Shown here one piece after another: positions 30,564 through 41,237 of a stretch of DNA of 64,000 nt. The notes below the pieces were generated by a model. It was not told the origin of the DNA, ran no database searches, and saw only the letters and a list, made by a program, of their open reading frames with translations. The stretch's first letter is position 1. Every line of letters starts with the position of its first letter. The translations under genes and the position numbers were made by a program. The stretch comes from Omphalotus guepiniiformis. Lineage: Eukaryota > Basidiomycota > Agaricomycetes > Agaricales > Omphalotaceae. The stretch spans positions 558,001 through 622,000 of the forward strand of contig JAQOOI010000015.1 in NCBI GenBank assembly GCA_028554645.1, read 5' to 3'.

Positions 30564-33500
30564 ATACAGGTCCTTCTGAGTTAGAATCGGAACAGTCTAG
30601 TGTAGATCACAAGGACAGCAATTTTCACTTTGTATTTAATCATCCTGAGAATAAATTTGCGTCAGTATCTACAAAGTCCGATTCAAAACCTGTGAGAGAA
30701 CGTTATCCGCCGAATTCACCAGAATGGATAGCGCAGAGAGTAAGGGAGGATGAGTCAGAACGAGCGGTGGGAATTCTGAGAGCATGGATGCCAACCTGTC
30801 GGGCCAGGGAAGCATCAGAAGAAACGGTTGCCCAGATCCGGTCATTGGACATCAGCAAAGCCATCACAGCCGTAAAGTCACTTAAGAAAAACTTGCGGTT
30901 CGTAAAAGGTACTAAAGGAAGAGATCTCAAGTTGTCTGTTACAATCGAAGACATCGAGAGTGGCAAGCAGATAGAGACATCAGCATTACTTGACAGTGGA
31001 GCAACGGGTTCTTGCGTCAATAAAGAATTCGTAGAGCGACATGGCTTAACTGTTAAGAAATTACCAGTAAAGATGCCGGTATACAATGCTGATGGTACCT
31101 TAAACGAAGACGGTTCAATTGAAGGATTCATAGAAGTCAGATTGGTAATGGGAGATCATGCGGAACGCATTGAACTTGCTGTTACAAATTTGGGCAAAAC
31201 GGACATATTTCTGGGACTCGATTGGTTAAGACGTCATAATCCCAATATAGATTGGAATGACTCAACCTTAAAGTTTGACCGATGTCCTAAGAAGTGTGGT
31301 TACATACCATATTACCTAAAACCTGAATCCGACGCTGAAGTACAGGAACTGGAAGAAGGGGATCGCTTGTTTTACCTGAATTGGGATGGATATCTTCGAA
31401 GTATGAACTTTGGAAAGGGCAAAAAGACTGAGTCAAAAGCAGACAAATACGTCAATGAGTACAAGGATGTTTTTGATGAAGCCGATTTCCAAAATTTACC
31501 CGAACGAAGACCCTGGGACCATGCAATTGAGCTGAAGCCAGACTTTACGCCAGTAGATTGCAAGGTCTATCCATTAAATCCTTCGGAACAGAAAGTTTTA
31601 GATGAGTTCATTAAGGAAAATCTGAAATCTGGACGAATTAGACCATCAAAGTCACCGATGGCCTCACCATTCTTCTTTGTGGCAAAGAAAGATGGGAAAC
31701 TTCGACCTGTTCAGGATTATCGGAAGTTGAATGAAGCAACGATAAAGAACAAATACCCGTTGCCACTCATTCAAGAACTCATTGATAAACTGAAGGACTC
31801 GAAAGTATTTTCGAAAATGGATGTTCGATGGGGATACAATAATATCCGGATCAAAGAAGGTGATGAGTGGAAGGCGGCATTTAGGACTAATCAGGGGCTC
31901 TTTGAACCAACGGTTATGTTCTTTGGTCTTACAAATTCTCCGGCAACCTTCCAAGCGTTCATGAATCATATCTTAAGGGATTTGATCAATGAAGGTCATG
32001 TCATGGTGTACTTAGACGACATTTTGGTTTTCACAAATACAATCGAAGAGCACGAGTCAATTGTAAAACAGGTGTTAGATATATTACAACAACACAAGTT
32101 GTATCTTAGACCTGAAAAGTGCGAATTCGAGACCAGTAATGTCGAGTACCTTGGAGTGTTTGTAGGGAACGGACAAGTGCGGATGGATCCAAAGAAAGTC
32201 AAAGCGGTAAAAGAATGGAAAATACCAGGAAACAAGAAGGAAGTACAGTCCTTCTTGGGTTTCTGCAACTTTTACCGACGATTTATCCGAGGATTCAGTC
32301 AAGTGGCGAAACCATTGTCATCACTGACTGGGAATTCAAAGTGGGAATGGACAGAGCAGCAACAGCAGGCATTCGAAGAACTCAAAAGTAGAATTGCCGA
32401 AGAAGTTGTTCTAACCATACCCCGTGATCATGGGCAATTCAGAGTCGAGGCAGATTCCTCAGATTATGCGAACGGAGCTGTCTTATCGCAAAAGATAGAT
32501 GGAAAATGGTGGCCTATTGCATTCAGATCTAGATCTCTAAATGAAACGGAACGTAATTATGAGATCTATGATAAGGAAATGATGGCCATTATGGATTCCT
32601 TAGCAGATTGGAGACAGTATCTGATGGGTGCGGAAGAGTCATTTGAGATCTATACAGATCATCAAAATCTTCAGTATTTCAAAAAACCTCAGAAATTGAA
32701 TCGTCGACAAGCCCGATGGATCACTGAATTATCTGAATACGACTTTACACTGATTCATAAACCTGGAAAGTCGATGGGAAAGCCAGATGCATTGTCCAGG
32801 ATGGCCAATCATGAGACGGGGGAGAAAGACAATGAGGATGTGGTACTTTTAAAGCCGGAACTTTTTTCGATCAACAGACTAGAGATGCCCGAGGACGAGA
32901 TCTTAGATCTTATCAAGAAAAAGTCAAAAGTGCGGGACAATCTAGTGAATAAGGCTTTAGAAGGAAAAGAGAAGGATTGGGTCGAGTCAGAGGAAGGAAT
33001 TGTGACATGGCAGGATAGGATTTACGTGCCTATTGATAATAGGTTACGGGGAAAGATCATCGGACTACATCATGATACCGTTCTGACGGGACATCCAGGA
33101 CAGTTCAAAACCATGGAATTGGTGACGAGAAACTATTGGTGGCCGGGAATCACTCAGGATGTACGGAAATACGTTAAAGGGTGTGAAAAGTGTCAGGCCA
33201 CTAAGATTCATCGAACCAAACCAACGGGAACACTAGTCACAAACAATGTTCCACAAGGTCCCTGGGAAGTCATAGGAACGGATCTGATCGGAGAACTACC
33301 GGAAGCTGGAGGTTTTAATGCCATAAGTGTGACTGTGGATCATTTCACGAAACGAACACGTCTGGTACCCACACACATGTCGTTAACGTCTGAAGGAATG
33401 GCCAGAATCTATAGGGACAAAATCTTTCCTATACACGGATTACCGAGAAAGATTATTCATGATCGGGGACCCCAATATCATTCCCGATTCATGAAGGAAC

Positions 33501-34486
33501 TATACCGGTTATTAGGCATTCAAGGAAGCTTCACAACGGCATATCACCCACAGACGAATGGACAGACGGAACGGATGAACCAAGAGATTGAACATTATCT
33601 CCGGTTATTTATCAATCAACATCAGAACGACTGGCATGAATGGTTACCAACAGCAGAGTTCGTGTTGAATGATAGGATACACTCAGCCACGGGTGTTACT
33701 CCGTTCTATGCGGATATGGGACGACATCCGTATAAGGGAACAGCTCCAAGAACTCCGTCGGCAAATCCCACAGCACAGGAATTTGCCGATAAGATGATCA
33801 AGATCAGGGACGAAGTAGAGGCGGCGCTTAAGAAGGCAAAGGAAGACATGACTCGGTATTACGACAAGAAGAGGAAACCATCAGTCGAATATAAGCCTAA
33901 TGACAAAGTATGGCTTGAAGCGACAAACCTGACTTCTGATCGACCAATGAAGAAGTTGGATGATAAACGATTTGGTCCTTTTGAAGTCGTAAAGAAAGTT
34001 GGAGCGACGTCGTATCAACTAAAGATACCGAAGACTTGGAAGAGGATACATCCAGTCTTTAACGAAGTTTTACTGTCACCCTATCATCCGCCTGAATTCC
34101 CCGAACAGCCTAAGAATGATAATCCGCCACCAGTGATAGAAGGAGAAGAACCGGAGTTTGAAGTGGAAGAGATAGTAGATTCAGGGAAATATAGGGGAGG
34201 GAGATTCGGATACAAAGTCCAATGGAAGGGATACTCGCGGCACGAACAAACATGGGAACCATTAGCAAACCTTGCAAACGCAAAAGAAGCAATTGAAGAG
34301 TTTCATAAAAAATTCCCCACTAAACCACGACCACCTCAGTTAAGAAAGATTGAGGTTCCAATTTCCTTATTACCGACATCATTGTTACGACCTATCCCTG
34401 AAGCATATACGGAAGTAGTAGAAACGAAGAAGATGCCGACAGAAGCATTAGCAGTGAAGTTAGGACGATGGGGACATCGTCCCTAA
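30541..34486 (+). CDS. Pol polyprotein of chromovirus copy B: protease, RT, RNase H, integrase, chromodomain
   Basis: Open frame (30392-34486) in -1 relative to gag, translated after frameshifting at 30539-30545. Domains in order: aspartic protease with LLDSGATGSCVN (about 30985); reverse transcriptase with YLDDILVFT (about 32009); RNase H with VEADSSDYANGAVLS and YTDHQNL; integrase with the HHCC zinc region (LHHDTVLTGHPGQF...CEKCQATK, about 33067-33205) and DDE core residues in GTDLIG (33278), IHDRGPQ (33460) and TERMNQEIE (33568); and a C-terminal chromodomain (about 34155-34310, FGYKVQWKGYSRHEQTWEP) that in relatives guides insertion toward histone-marked chromatin. No stop or frameshift seen. 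Confidence 0.97.
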
Positions 34487-34497
34487 GGAGGGGGTCA

Positions 34498-34951
34498 TGT
34501 TACGAACGTTTTCTTTTTTCATCTTATCTCATTGTTTGTACATATGGACACTTTTATTATCAGTAGATAGCATCTTAAGTTATAGATCTAGGGTTATATT
34601 AAATACACACGTAGGTAGCATAATGATCGAGATCAAGCATGTAGACCTCAAGGCGATCACGATCATTAATGAAACACTTGAGGCGATCGAACTCATGGTA
34701 GACACACGGTGGATTAGTCAAGGGTTATAGCCCAGGGTTTAGGGTTTTATTTACGTATATAACAAGTCCGCTTAGGTAGATATTTCTTTAGCTTCGATCT
34801 TGTCAATAACTCCTCGAGTTTAGACTTGTACTTAGCATAACATCTTTGTATCATTCCTCTTCTCAATTCTATTTTCTGCTTTTCTCTTATTCGTGTGAAA
34901 CTGAGATTCTTGTGTTTGGTTATTTGAGTTTGACAACTCGAGTCGCTGACA
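34498..34951 (+). repeat. 3' LTR of chromovirus copy B
   Basis: 454 bp, identical to the 5' LTR. Preceded by a purine-rich tract (AAGGAGGGGG, about 34485-34494), the probable plus-strand primer site. Confidence 0.97.
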
Positions 34952-35389
34952 GCCGGACTGTGTAAGCTGAGGCAGACTCGGAGGAGACGGAAGAGGTGGA
35001 GGAGGCGGAGAAGACGGAAAACGACTTGAATAGTTATTGTTCGATGATGAGCCAGTTTGAAAATCCTCATTCGGAACATATTCAATGTCCATTGTTTCTG
35101 AATCAAGCTGAGATGCAGCCTGGAACATATGGGTGAGAAAGCACTATTAGAGAAATTATTATCATTGACGTACCACACTCGAAAGAGATAACTGTCGGAT
35201 CTTTCGCTGTTCCAACATGGTTCTCTTCTTGTCCTTTCCTTTCTTCCGACTAAGTCTGGAACGATTTAGCGACAACCTTTCGAAGTCATTCTCATGATAC
35301 TTGCAAGTCCGCTGGTGGATTTTGAGACTTCGGTCTGTGTCAAAAGCTTTTGCAGGACATGAGGGCACACATTGAAACGATCCTGACAT

Positions 35390-35699
35390 CTCTGCAAACA
35401 GAGCAAGAACGATAAGGAATGGGAGTAAGACCTTGCAGAGGCAAGGCATATTATTCCAGAGGCAGCGCCAGTGTACAAGTAAAATGATGTGATATGTCTA
35501 ACTGGATGGATTCAAAGCAACGATATCGGTCGACTCGGATATTTGCAATTTTAAAAAGCTCGTTAGGGGTTTTGAATCTGAAACAACCAGTCGCGATCAG
35601 GTGATGAATAGATGGATAATATTCAAATTGCAGACCAGATAAGACGCGACTTTGTTGATTCCTCTCTTGAACTTGAACCACCACCACCTCCCATCTCTC
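35390..35699. promoter_or_regulatory. Divergent promoter of the Plavaka transposase and DUF6698 gene
   Basis: 310 bp between the two start codons. No TATA box stands out; the shared interval suggests joint expression of the two element genes. Confidence 0.5.
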
Positions 35700-37463
35700 A
35701 TGCCACCCGCCAACCACAGTGACCATCTTGACTCCTTGCGCCGGGGTACAACAGGCAGTATGTCGTCTAGGGGAACACATAGTTCCTCACAGACAAGTAC
35801 TCCTGCACGAAGGCAAGATCAGAACTCGGGACGCAACAACATGATATCAGATGGGCTACCTTCTTCTCCAACTACAAACTCAAGTCCAACACGACTTTCG
35901 GAAAGTGAACGTCTCAAGCGCAAAGTGACAAGCCTTGAAGAGGAGCTCGCAGATCTGAAAGGGAGTAGTGCTAAGCGTAAAATGTATGTAAAGTTGAACA
36001 TACACACAATCATACTTTTCCTGACTTGCCACAGAGTAACGACAAAGACACTTGGTCGCGGAATCAAGAAGACTGCATCAATGTTTGTGGATGTCATGCC
36101 TCTTGTTATGGAATACTATCGACGTGATGAGGAGCCTGAGGATGAGCCCGAGGAACGTGTAGATGACGAGGATTTACTGAGTGAACAAGATTTGCGTGAA
36201 AGACAGAAAAAGGAGCTTGATAAGCGAGAGTGAGTGAATGATTTTGCTTGCATTGAATGTTGTAGTTGACTTACCTCTATATACAATGCTATTAGCCAGG
36301 ACCGGACCTTCGTTGGGTTCCAAATTGTCTGTGAGGTTGTACCTGGCTTCAAGAAAATGGTCAACACAATGGAATCACGAGAGCTGAAGAGCTTCTGTAA
36401 AGAAGTAAGTTCTCGAGTTGTTGCCAGTGAGTGCAGCAAAGAGCTAACGTGTACCTAGCTTGACGCAGAAGCTGTAGCTGCACGTGGTGATGATATAAAC
36501 AGAACCAAAGAAGCCATTGTTGACTGGCTGGAAGATCGTCATGACAAACCTCAACCACCACTAAGGCGGAAGACTCGTGTGGGGCGTGGTTTCAGAAACG
36601 ACGTCACTGGAAGACTCTTATGTCCAATTGACCTAGACTGGGACAGTCCTGAGTATGTTGGTCTTGTGCCTATATGCTATTTAGCTCAACTACTAGCATT
36701 CAGAGTTCGCTCAAGCATTCGCAAAAAGGAAACACGAACAAACGACAACTATTTTATTCGAGCATTCTATCAAGGCGAGAAAGGTGATCCTGAAGACGTT
36801 GAACGAGGTTTTCTTAAGGGCGACTTACTTGTCAAGGTATGCATTCATCAGGTCTATCGTGCTTATCCATTTCATCTGGTGTATCTTCTTAGATTTACCG
36901 TCACATCTTTACTTCAGCAGGATCTGTGGATGAGGAAGAAGGGATGAGTGGTGAAGACGGAAATAATCCAGAACCACCTTCAAAACGCAGTAGGATTCAA
37001 AAGCGGTCGACCCGAAAACTGTCGCACAACTTCTCAATATGGAAAATGTAACACCTCGAACCATTGCCTATGCTTGTGTACTGGTGAGTTGTCATAATCT
37101 CACTGTCGTCTGCTCACTGGCTGATCATTACTATAGCTTCGCTTTGGTCTCTCTGAGGCCACTGCTTGGAACAGTGACCGGTCATTCAACTACCAAGGTC
37201 TATACAACACGATCGTTGATTACTTTGAGGAGCCGGAGCTGAGTTCGCCTGCTGATAAACATGTAAAGAAATTGCTAGGGTGGTGGACTTGGTGTGTATC
37301 AATGTTCGTAACAAACATACATGTTCACTGATAGACTTGCAGGCAAATCTTCGCAGATGGGGAGGATGTTTCTAGCTCAACAAAGCCTCTCACAGACTTC
37401 AAGAACCGTCTTGCTGCCCAACGAGCAGAGAAGGAAGCCCGTGCACGAGTAGCACTTGAGTGA
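35700..37463 (+). pseudogene. DUF6698 protein, partner gene of Plavaka, one-nucleotide frameshift
   Basis: Seven exons: 35700-35983, 36035-36229, 36296-36404, 36459-36836, 36893-37083, 37137-37291, 37343-37463; would be ~477 aa. Features: Ser/Thr-rich N-terminus; a coiled-coil-like stretch (SESERLKRKVTSLEEELADL); the DUF6698 core GRGIKKTASMF, GFRNDVTGRLLCPIDLDWD, GDPEDVERGFLKGDLLVKIYRHIFTS; then VTPRTIAYACVL and a tail WWTWQIFADGEDV. The frame breaks at the AAAA run at 37014-37017: one more A would join RSTRK to TVAQLLNMENVTPR. Exon 4 may hold an extra 36-nt intron (about 36664-36699). Function unknown; proteins of this family accompany transposons in mushrooms, as far as I recall. Confidence 0.82.
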
Positions 37464-38348
37464 CAGTAGCTATCCATGTATGCATTATCAGCCTCTGTGC
37501 TTGTATCATATCAATATCACACATTTCACTTCTGCATGATTATTGTGTCTATTGAATCAGCCATACGGATGTGCTAGAAGAAAGATATATCATCATCACA
37601 TCCTGCATCACTGATGAGAATTGCGAATATAATATCGAGCTTCCTCGTTGTTTCAATGACTTATCATAGTGGTGAAATATTTGCGTAGTATGTTCATGCA
37701 GCACCACTAATACAGAAAATGAAATGTTTGTGTAAGGTTTGTATAGCTTCGTCATTAACACTCAATTATTTGACATTGTCAGAATGTGGAGTATATTTCG
37801 TGGTCTCTTGAAATTGTAATATAATAATTATCGAATTCAGTCCAAAGGTGTAATGAGTTATCGTCCATTACAATTACATATATAATGTTATAGAAAACTT
37901 ATATGTCTTATGCTATATTGCAGCCATTATCCAAGATTATAATGCATCGTAGCAACTTCCCCAATTCAGTGATGATACTGTCTGAAAGCCTAAGTTCTGT
38001 TGCTAAGCGGTCTCGGAATGCAGGTGAGGGTTTGCAGGGGTGAATCGAGTCTGCCCAGACGAAAAGCTACAAAGCTGATAGATAGCGTCGACGATGAGGA
38101 GGTCAAGAAGCAGAGTTGCTTGAAAGCGCATACATGCATTACGATTTAATTTTCCACGATGATGGTGGGTCGCGTACCGTCACTGTCACGTGGTCGTGTT
38201 GCCACTTTCAACGCGACCACGACCACTCACACTTGTGTGGATTCTGAGCTGCTGCGTTGGGCCACACTTGATTCTTCATTGTCTTCCAGGTATACTTAAG
38301 TGCTCTTCATCTATCTAGGAGAGAAGGCAAGTTCTCGCATCTTTCATC
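37464..38348. other. Intergenic, no gene; FunK1 promoter at the right end
   Basis: A+T-rich in the first 500 bp, where the right end of Plavaka should lie. Holds the CACGTG/CGTGTTG motif upstream of the kinase gene. Confidence 0.5.
38187..38215 (+). promoter_or_regulatory. FunK1 upstream motif: CACGTG plus inverted CGYGTTG/CAACGCG
   Basis: CACGTG (38187-38192) is followed 8 bp from its start by CGTGTTG (38195-38201) and, after 7 bp, CAACGCG (38209-38215). The same layout occurs at 55710-55737 before another FunK1 gene. Confidence 0.55.
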
Positions 38349-40827
38349 ATGTCATCTGCTAACTCAAAGAAATTCAGACACTCCGTTTTTCGTTCGGGCG
38401 TCGACTATTTTCCCTCGAAACGATTGGCCTTACCTGCTTCATCCATAGCGAAAGGAGCAATAGTACCACCGCGTCCCTCAACTCCTCCACCAGGTCCTGC
38501 TCTACCTGACCAAACTACGCCTATAAGGAGCATATATTCTAGCCTTGGTCCTAACACAACAACTCCATTGCCACGCGATCAGCGGCTAAAAGTTTACGCT
38601 GCTGATATCAACTATAACACTCTGGGGCCTATGTTAGCGACAGATTTTGTCGATCATTATTTCCCGGAAGCTGGACCAGTTCCGTGGGATGAGAAGAAGA
38701 GCTCACTCGATGCACTTTTGAAACTCAACGCGGTTAAAACTGAACTAGAGATGTATCCGATTCTGGTCAGTCCTTCTTCTTAAAGGTATTGTAAAAGTTG
38801 CTAATCGCCCTATTATAGCTTGATGCACTCGAGACGTTTTGTGATGGTCGAATGGAGCTCGTCGAGACCTCTAAAAATGCGGACACAGTGAATGCTGGAC
38901 CGGAGCAGGATGAAGTAAAGCCGGATATCACGATGTATAAGGTAAATTCAGGAAGAACGCGGCCAACGGATATGTCTCTTGCGCAGACACATTTCGAGGT
39001 CAAGTTCCATGGATATGATGACCCATTCGCTGACGTTCGCCGGGATGATTCACCCTTCGTGCACACCACCGACGCCGCACGAGCGACGCGAGGACAAATC
39101 ACCTGCTATGCCATCGCCCAATTCTCACAGCAGTATCGCACGCACCTGTTCACAGTGTTCATTCAGAAGCAATGGGTCAGGCTTATACGTTGGGATCGGT
39201 CTGGTGCAGTGGTCACCCAGAAATTCAACATTAGCACTGTCGAGGGAGCGAAACTCTTTGCAGAGTTCCTTTGGCGATTCAGTCGAGCATCGGATGCCAC
39301 TCGCGGTTTGGACGAAACAGTCACGATTCCTGATGAGGCAGATGCAGAGCAGGTCGCACAAGCTCGAAAGGAACTTGGGTTGAGCCCCACGGCTCCTATA
39401 TGGAAGTTCGCTGTCTACGATGACACGAAGGAGGGTGCGGTGAATTACTGCTATGGTAGCCACCCACGGTTCCGAGGTCGAAGTGCTCTTACTGGACGTT
39501 GCACTCGTTGTATACCGGTCTGGTATCCGGTGAAGAAGCGATGCGTTCTTTTGAAGGATACATGGCGTGTCGTTGGGGAAGATATGGTGAAGGAAGGTGA
39601 CATCTATGAGAAGCTGCGGACAGCGGAAGTGAACAATATCCCAGAATGTCATCAAGCTGGCGACATTCCTCTTCCTCACCATCACACTGAAACATGCGAC
39701 GTCGTTCTTGAAAGAGATTGTAAACCCCTCCGCCAGCATCAACATTATCGACTGCTGCTTGAAGATGTGGGTAAAGACCTCACTCACTTCGACAACACCC
39801 GTACGATGGTTCGTGCTATGAAAGATGCCATGCAAGGTGAGTGTATGCTACTTCCTATTTCCTCTATTTCTGACGAAAACATTCTTAGCGCATCATGAGG
39901 CTTACAAAAAAGCCGGGATCTTGCATCGCGACATCAGTACGGGAAATATTTTGATTGGGAAGGATGGGCGTGGATATCTGATTGATTGGGATCTCTCGAA
40001 GCCCGTGGCAAAGCTCGGAAAGGGAGCACGTCAATTTATACGCACGGTACGTCTTCATCGTTTGTTCCCATGATGGCCTGGCATGAAATTGTTCACTCTT
40101 TCAGGGCACCTGGCAATTCATTGCGGCTCGGCTTCTCTTACAATCTGAGGATGATCTGGGCCCTGTGTTCCCAGAACTCGAGGATGACCTTGAAAGCTTC
40201 TTCCACGTCTTGTCTTGGATAATACTTCGGTACACCAAGAATGGTGTGTCGAGCGAGCGGTTGGCGACCCTAATGACCATGGTCTATGATTATGTTGCCC
40301 CAAATACCAATGCTCCGGGAGGAGTTGAAGGTGGCGAACAGAAGAGAGATCATATCAGGAGCAAGTACATGAAAAAGTCTGCTAAACTTCCAGCGACTGC
40401 GCTCCGAGATCTAATCTACGACCTCGAGATTGTTTTCACCGTCCGGTATGAGGATAAAGCTTTCTCGCAAGCGTTAACCGACAAGTGGAACATGGATTAT
40501 GAAATTGTCTCTGCTAAAATCCGTCAAGACATGGAGGCGAGGGATGACATGGGTGTCATACGCGGGAAAAGGCTCAACTCAGATTGGATGATAAAGCGCT
40601 TCCAGGAGGCCATCGACTCTGACAACTGGCCTGAAGAGGACTGTGTGCGCATAAAAAACGAGATGAAATACCCGGACTCAGTGTTTCCTGCGGTTCCAAC
40701 GGTTCCCGACAAGCCAGGGAGTAGTTTGAAGCGGAAGATGTTGTGCAGCGACGTACAGAGCAGCGAGTTACGGGCGTCCCAGAGCGAGGTGCGGGAGTCC
40801 AAGAGATCGCGACTCGGATGTGATTGA
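38349..40827 (+). CDS. FunK1-type fungal protein kinase, 771 aa
   Basis: Four exons: 38349-38765, 38819-39836, 39889-40046, 40105-40827; the frame closes exactly. The N-terminus is Pro/Ser-rich. The middle has the FunK1 block (AQTHFEVKF, YRTHLFTVFIQKQWVRLIRWDRSGAVVT, LLKDTWRVVGE, EGDIYEKL, HQHYRLLLEDVG). The catalytic loop is HRDISTGNIL (D493, N498) and the magnesium loop is IDWD (D511-D513) in place of DFG, as in this family. The C-lobe shows ELEDDLESFFHVLSWIILRYT. The C-terminus is basic. It is a eukaryotic-like kinase family expanded in mushroom-forming fungi; substrates unknown. All key residues are present, so it is probably active. Confidence 0.93.
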
Positions 40828-41237
40828 GCCCGGAGGTAATCCAAGAAAGGTTATATAATATACATTGTATCTGTAGATTTCATGTACTTACTTAGTTCCG
40901 TGATATAGCACTACTGCGATACTTATTCTCATCCTGAAGATTGCAACTATGCACGAAAAGACTTCTGAATCGATGATTAGTTCCGTCCTTAGGCCTTAGC
41001 AACGACAGCTCGATGCAAAGAATCCACAAAACAGTTGCTCACGGAAAGCGAAGCCTCAAAGCAAAATGCATGATCTGTCGGACAAGTTACTGGTAGTGTG
41101 TCAAATTGGTTCTCTCATTCCTGAGCACATCTATTGGCATATGTAGTAATAAAACTGGCAGTGGCGCAGCTAAAATATCATCAATATATCAAGTGTTCAG
41201 ACTCGCCAAAGCACTAAATCTCGATATTGAGTACTAT
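40828..41237. other. Convergent 3' region between two FunK1 genes
   Basis: No gene; both kinases end toward this interval. Confidence 0.6.

Larger units (their letters stand above)
28673..34956 (+). mobile_element. Complete Ty3/gypsy chromovirus copy B, very young
   Basis: LTR 28678-29131, internal 29132-34497, LTR 34498-34951, flanked by the 5-bp target duplication GCCGG (28673-28677 and 34952-34956). The two 454-bp LTRs are identical line by line. Order is gag, protease, RT, RNase H, integrase, chromodomain. The self-complementary primer site and domain order place it with Tf1/sushi-type chromoviruses. It sits in an exon of the Plavaka transposase in opposite orientation. All reading frames are open, so it may be active. 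Confidence 0.97.
24654..35389 (-). pseudogene. Plavaka-family transposase, split by chromovirus copy B
   Basis: DDE-type transposase of the fungal Plavaka group. Eleven coding blocks: 35389-35174, 35119-34952 | 28672-27653 (one exon cut by the insertion), 27596-27364, 27304-27064, 27006-26837, 26786-26681, 26628-26206, 26148-25801, 25743-25130, 25074-24654. Counting the target duplication once, the frame is open over 1320 codons, so the gene was intact when hit. Residues ~4-27 form a C2H2-like finger (FQCVPSC...HQRTC). Core motifs: YGELYTSDAFI, CKLEHIIAALMVWSDSTHL, GACHHIAYIPS, THCRRELMHAVW, FTYSADYPEKVLLATIRDKG, CPCPRC, MLVVDFMHEFELGVWK, and a C-terminal block MEFLWVRWLGVEPG. The C-terminus is acidic. 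The DUF6698 partner gene is divergent from it. Confidence 0.92.
24654..37463. mobile_element. Plavaka DNA transposon (ends not found)
   Basis: Minimal extent given by its two genes: transposase (-) and DUF6698 protein (+), divergent with starts 310 bp apart. Without the 6.3-kb retroelement it spans about 6.5 kb. Terminal repeats must lie before 24654 and after 37463, but I could not identify them by eye. Confidence 0.7.

Noticed and set aside
24400..38000. Terminal inverted repeats of Plavaka
   Set aside because: No convincing inverted match found by eye between 23800-24650 and 37464-38300; needs a self-alignment.
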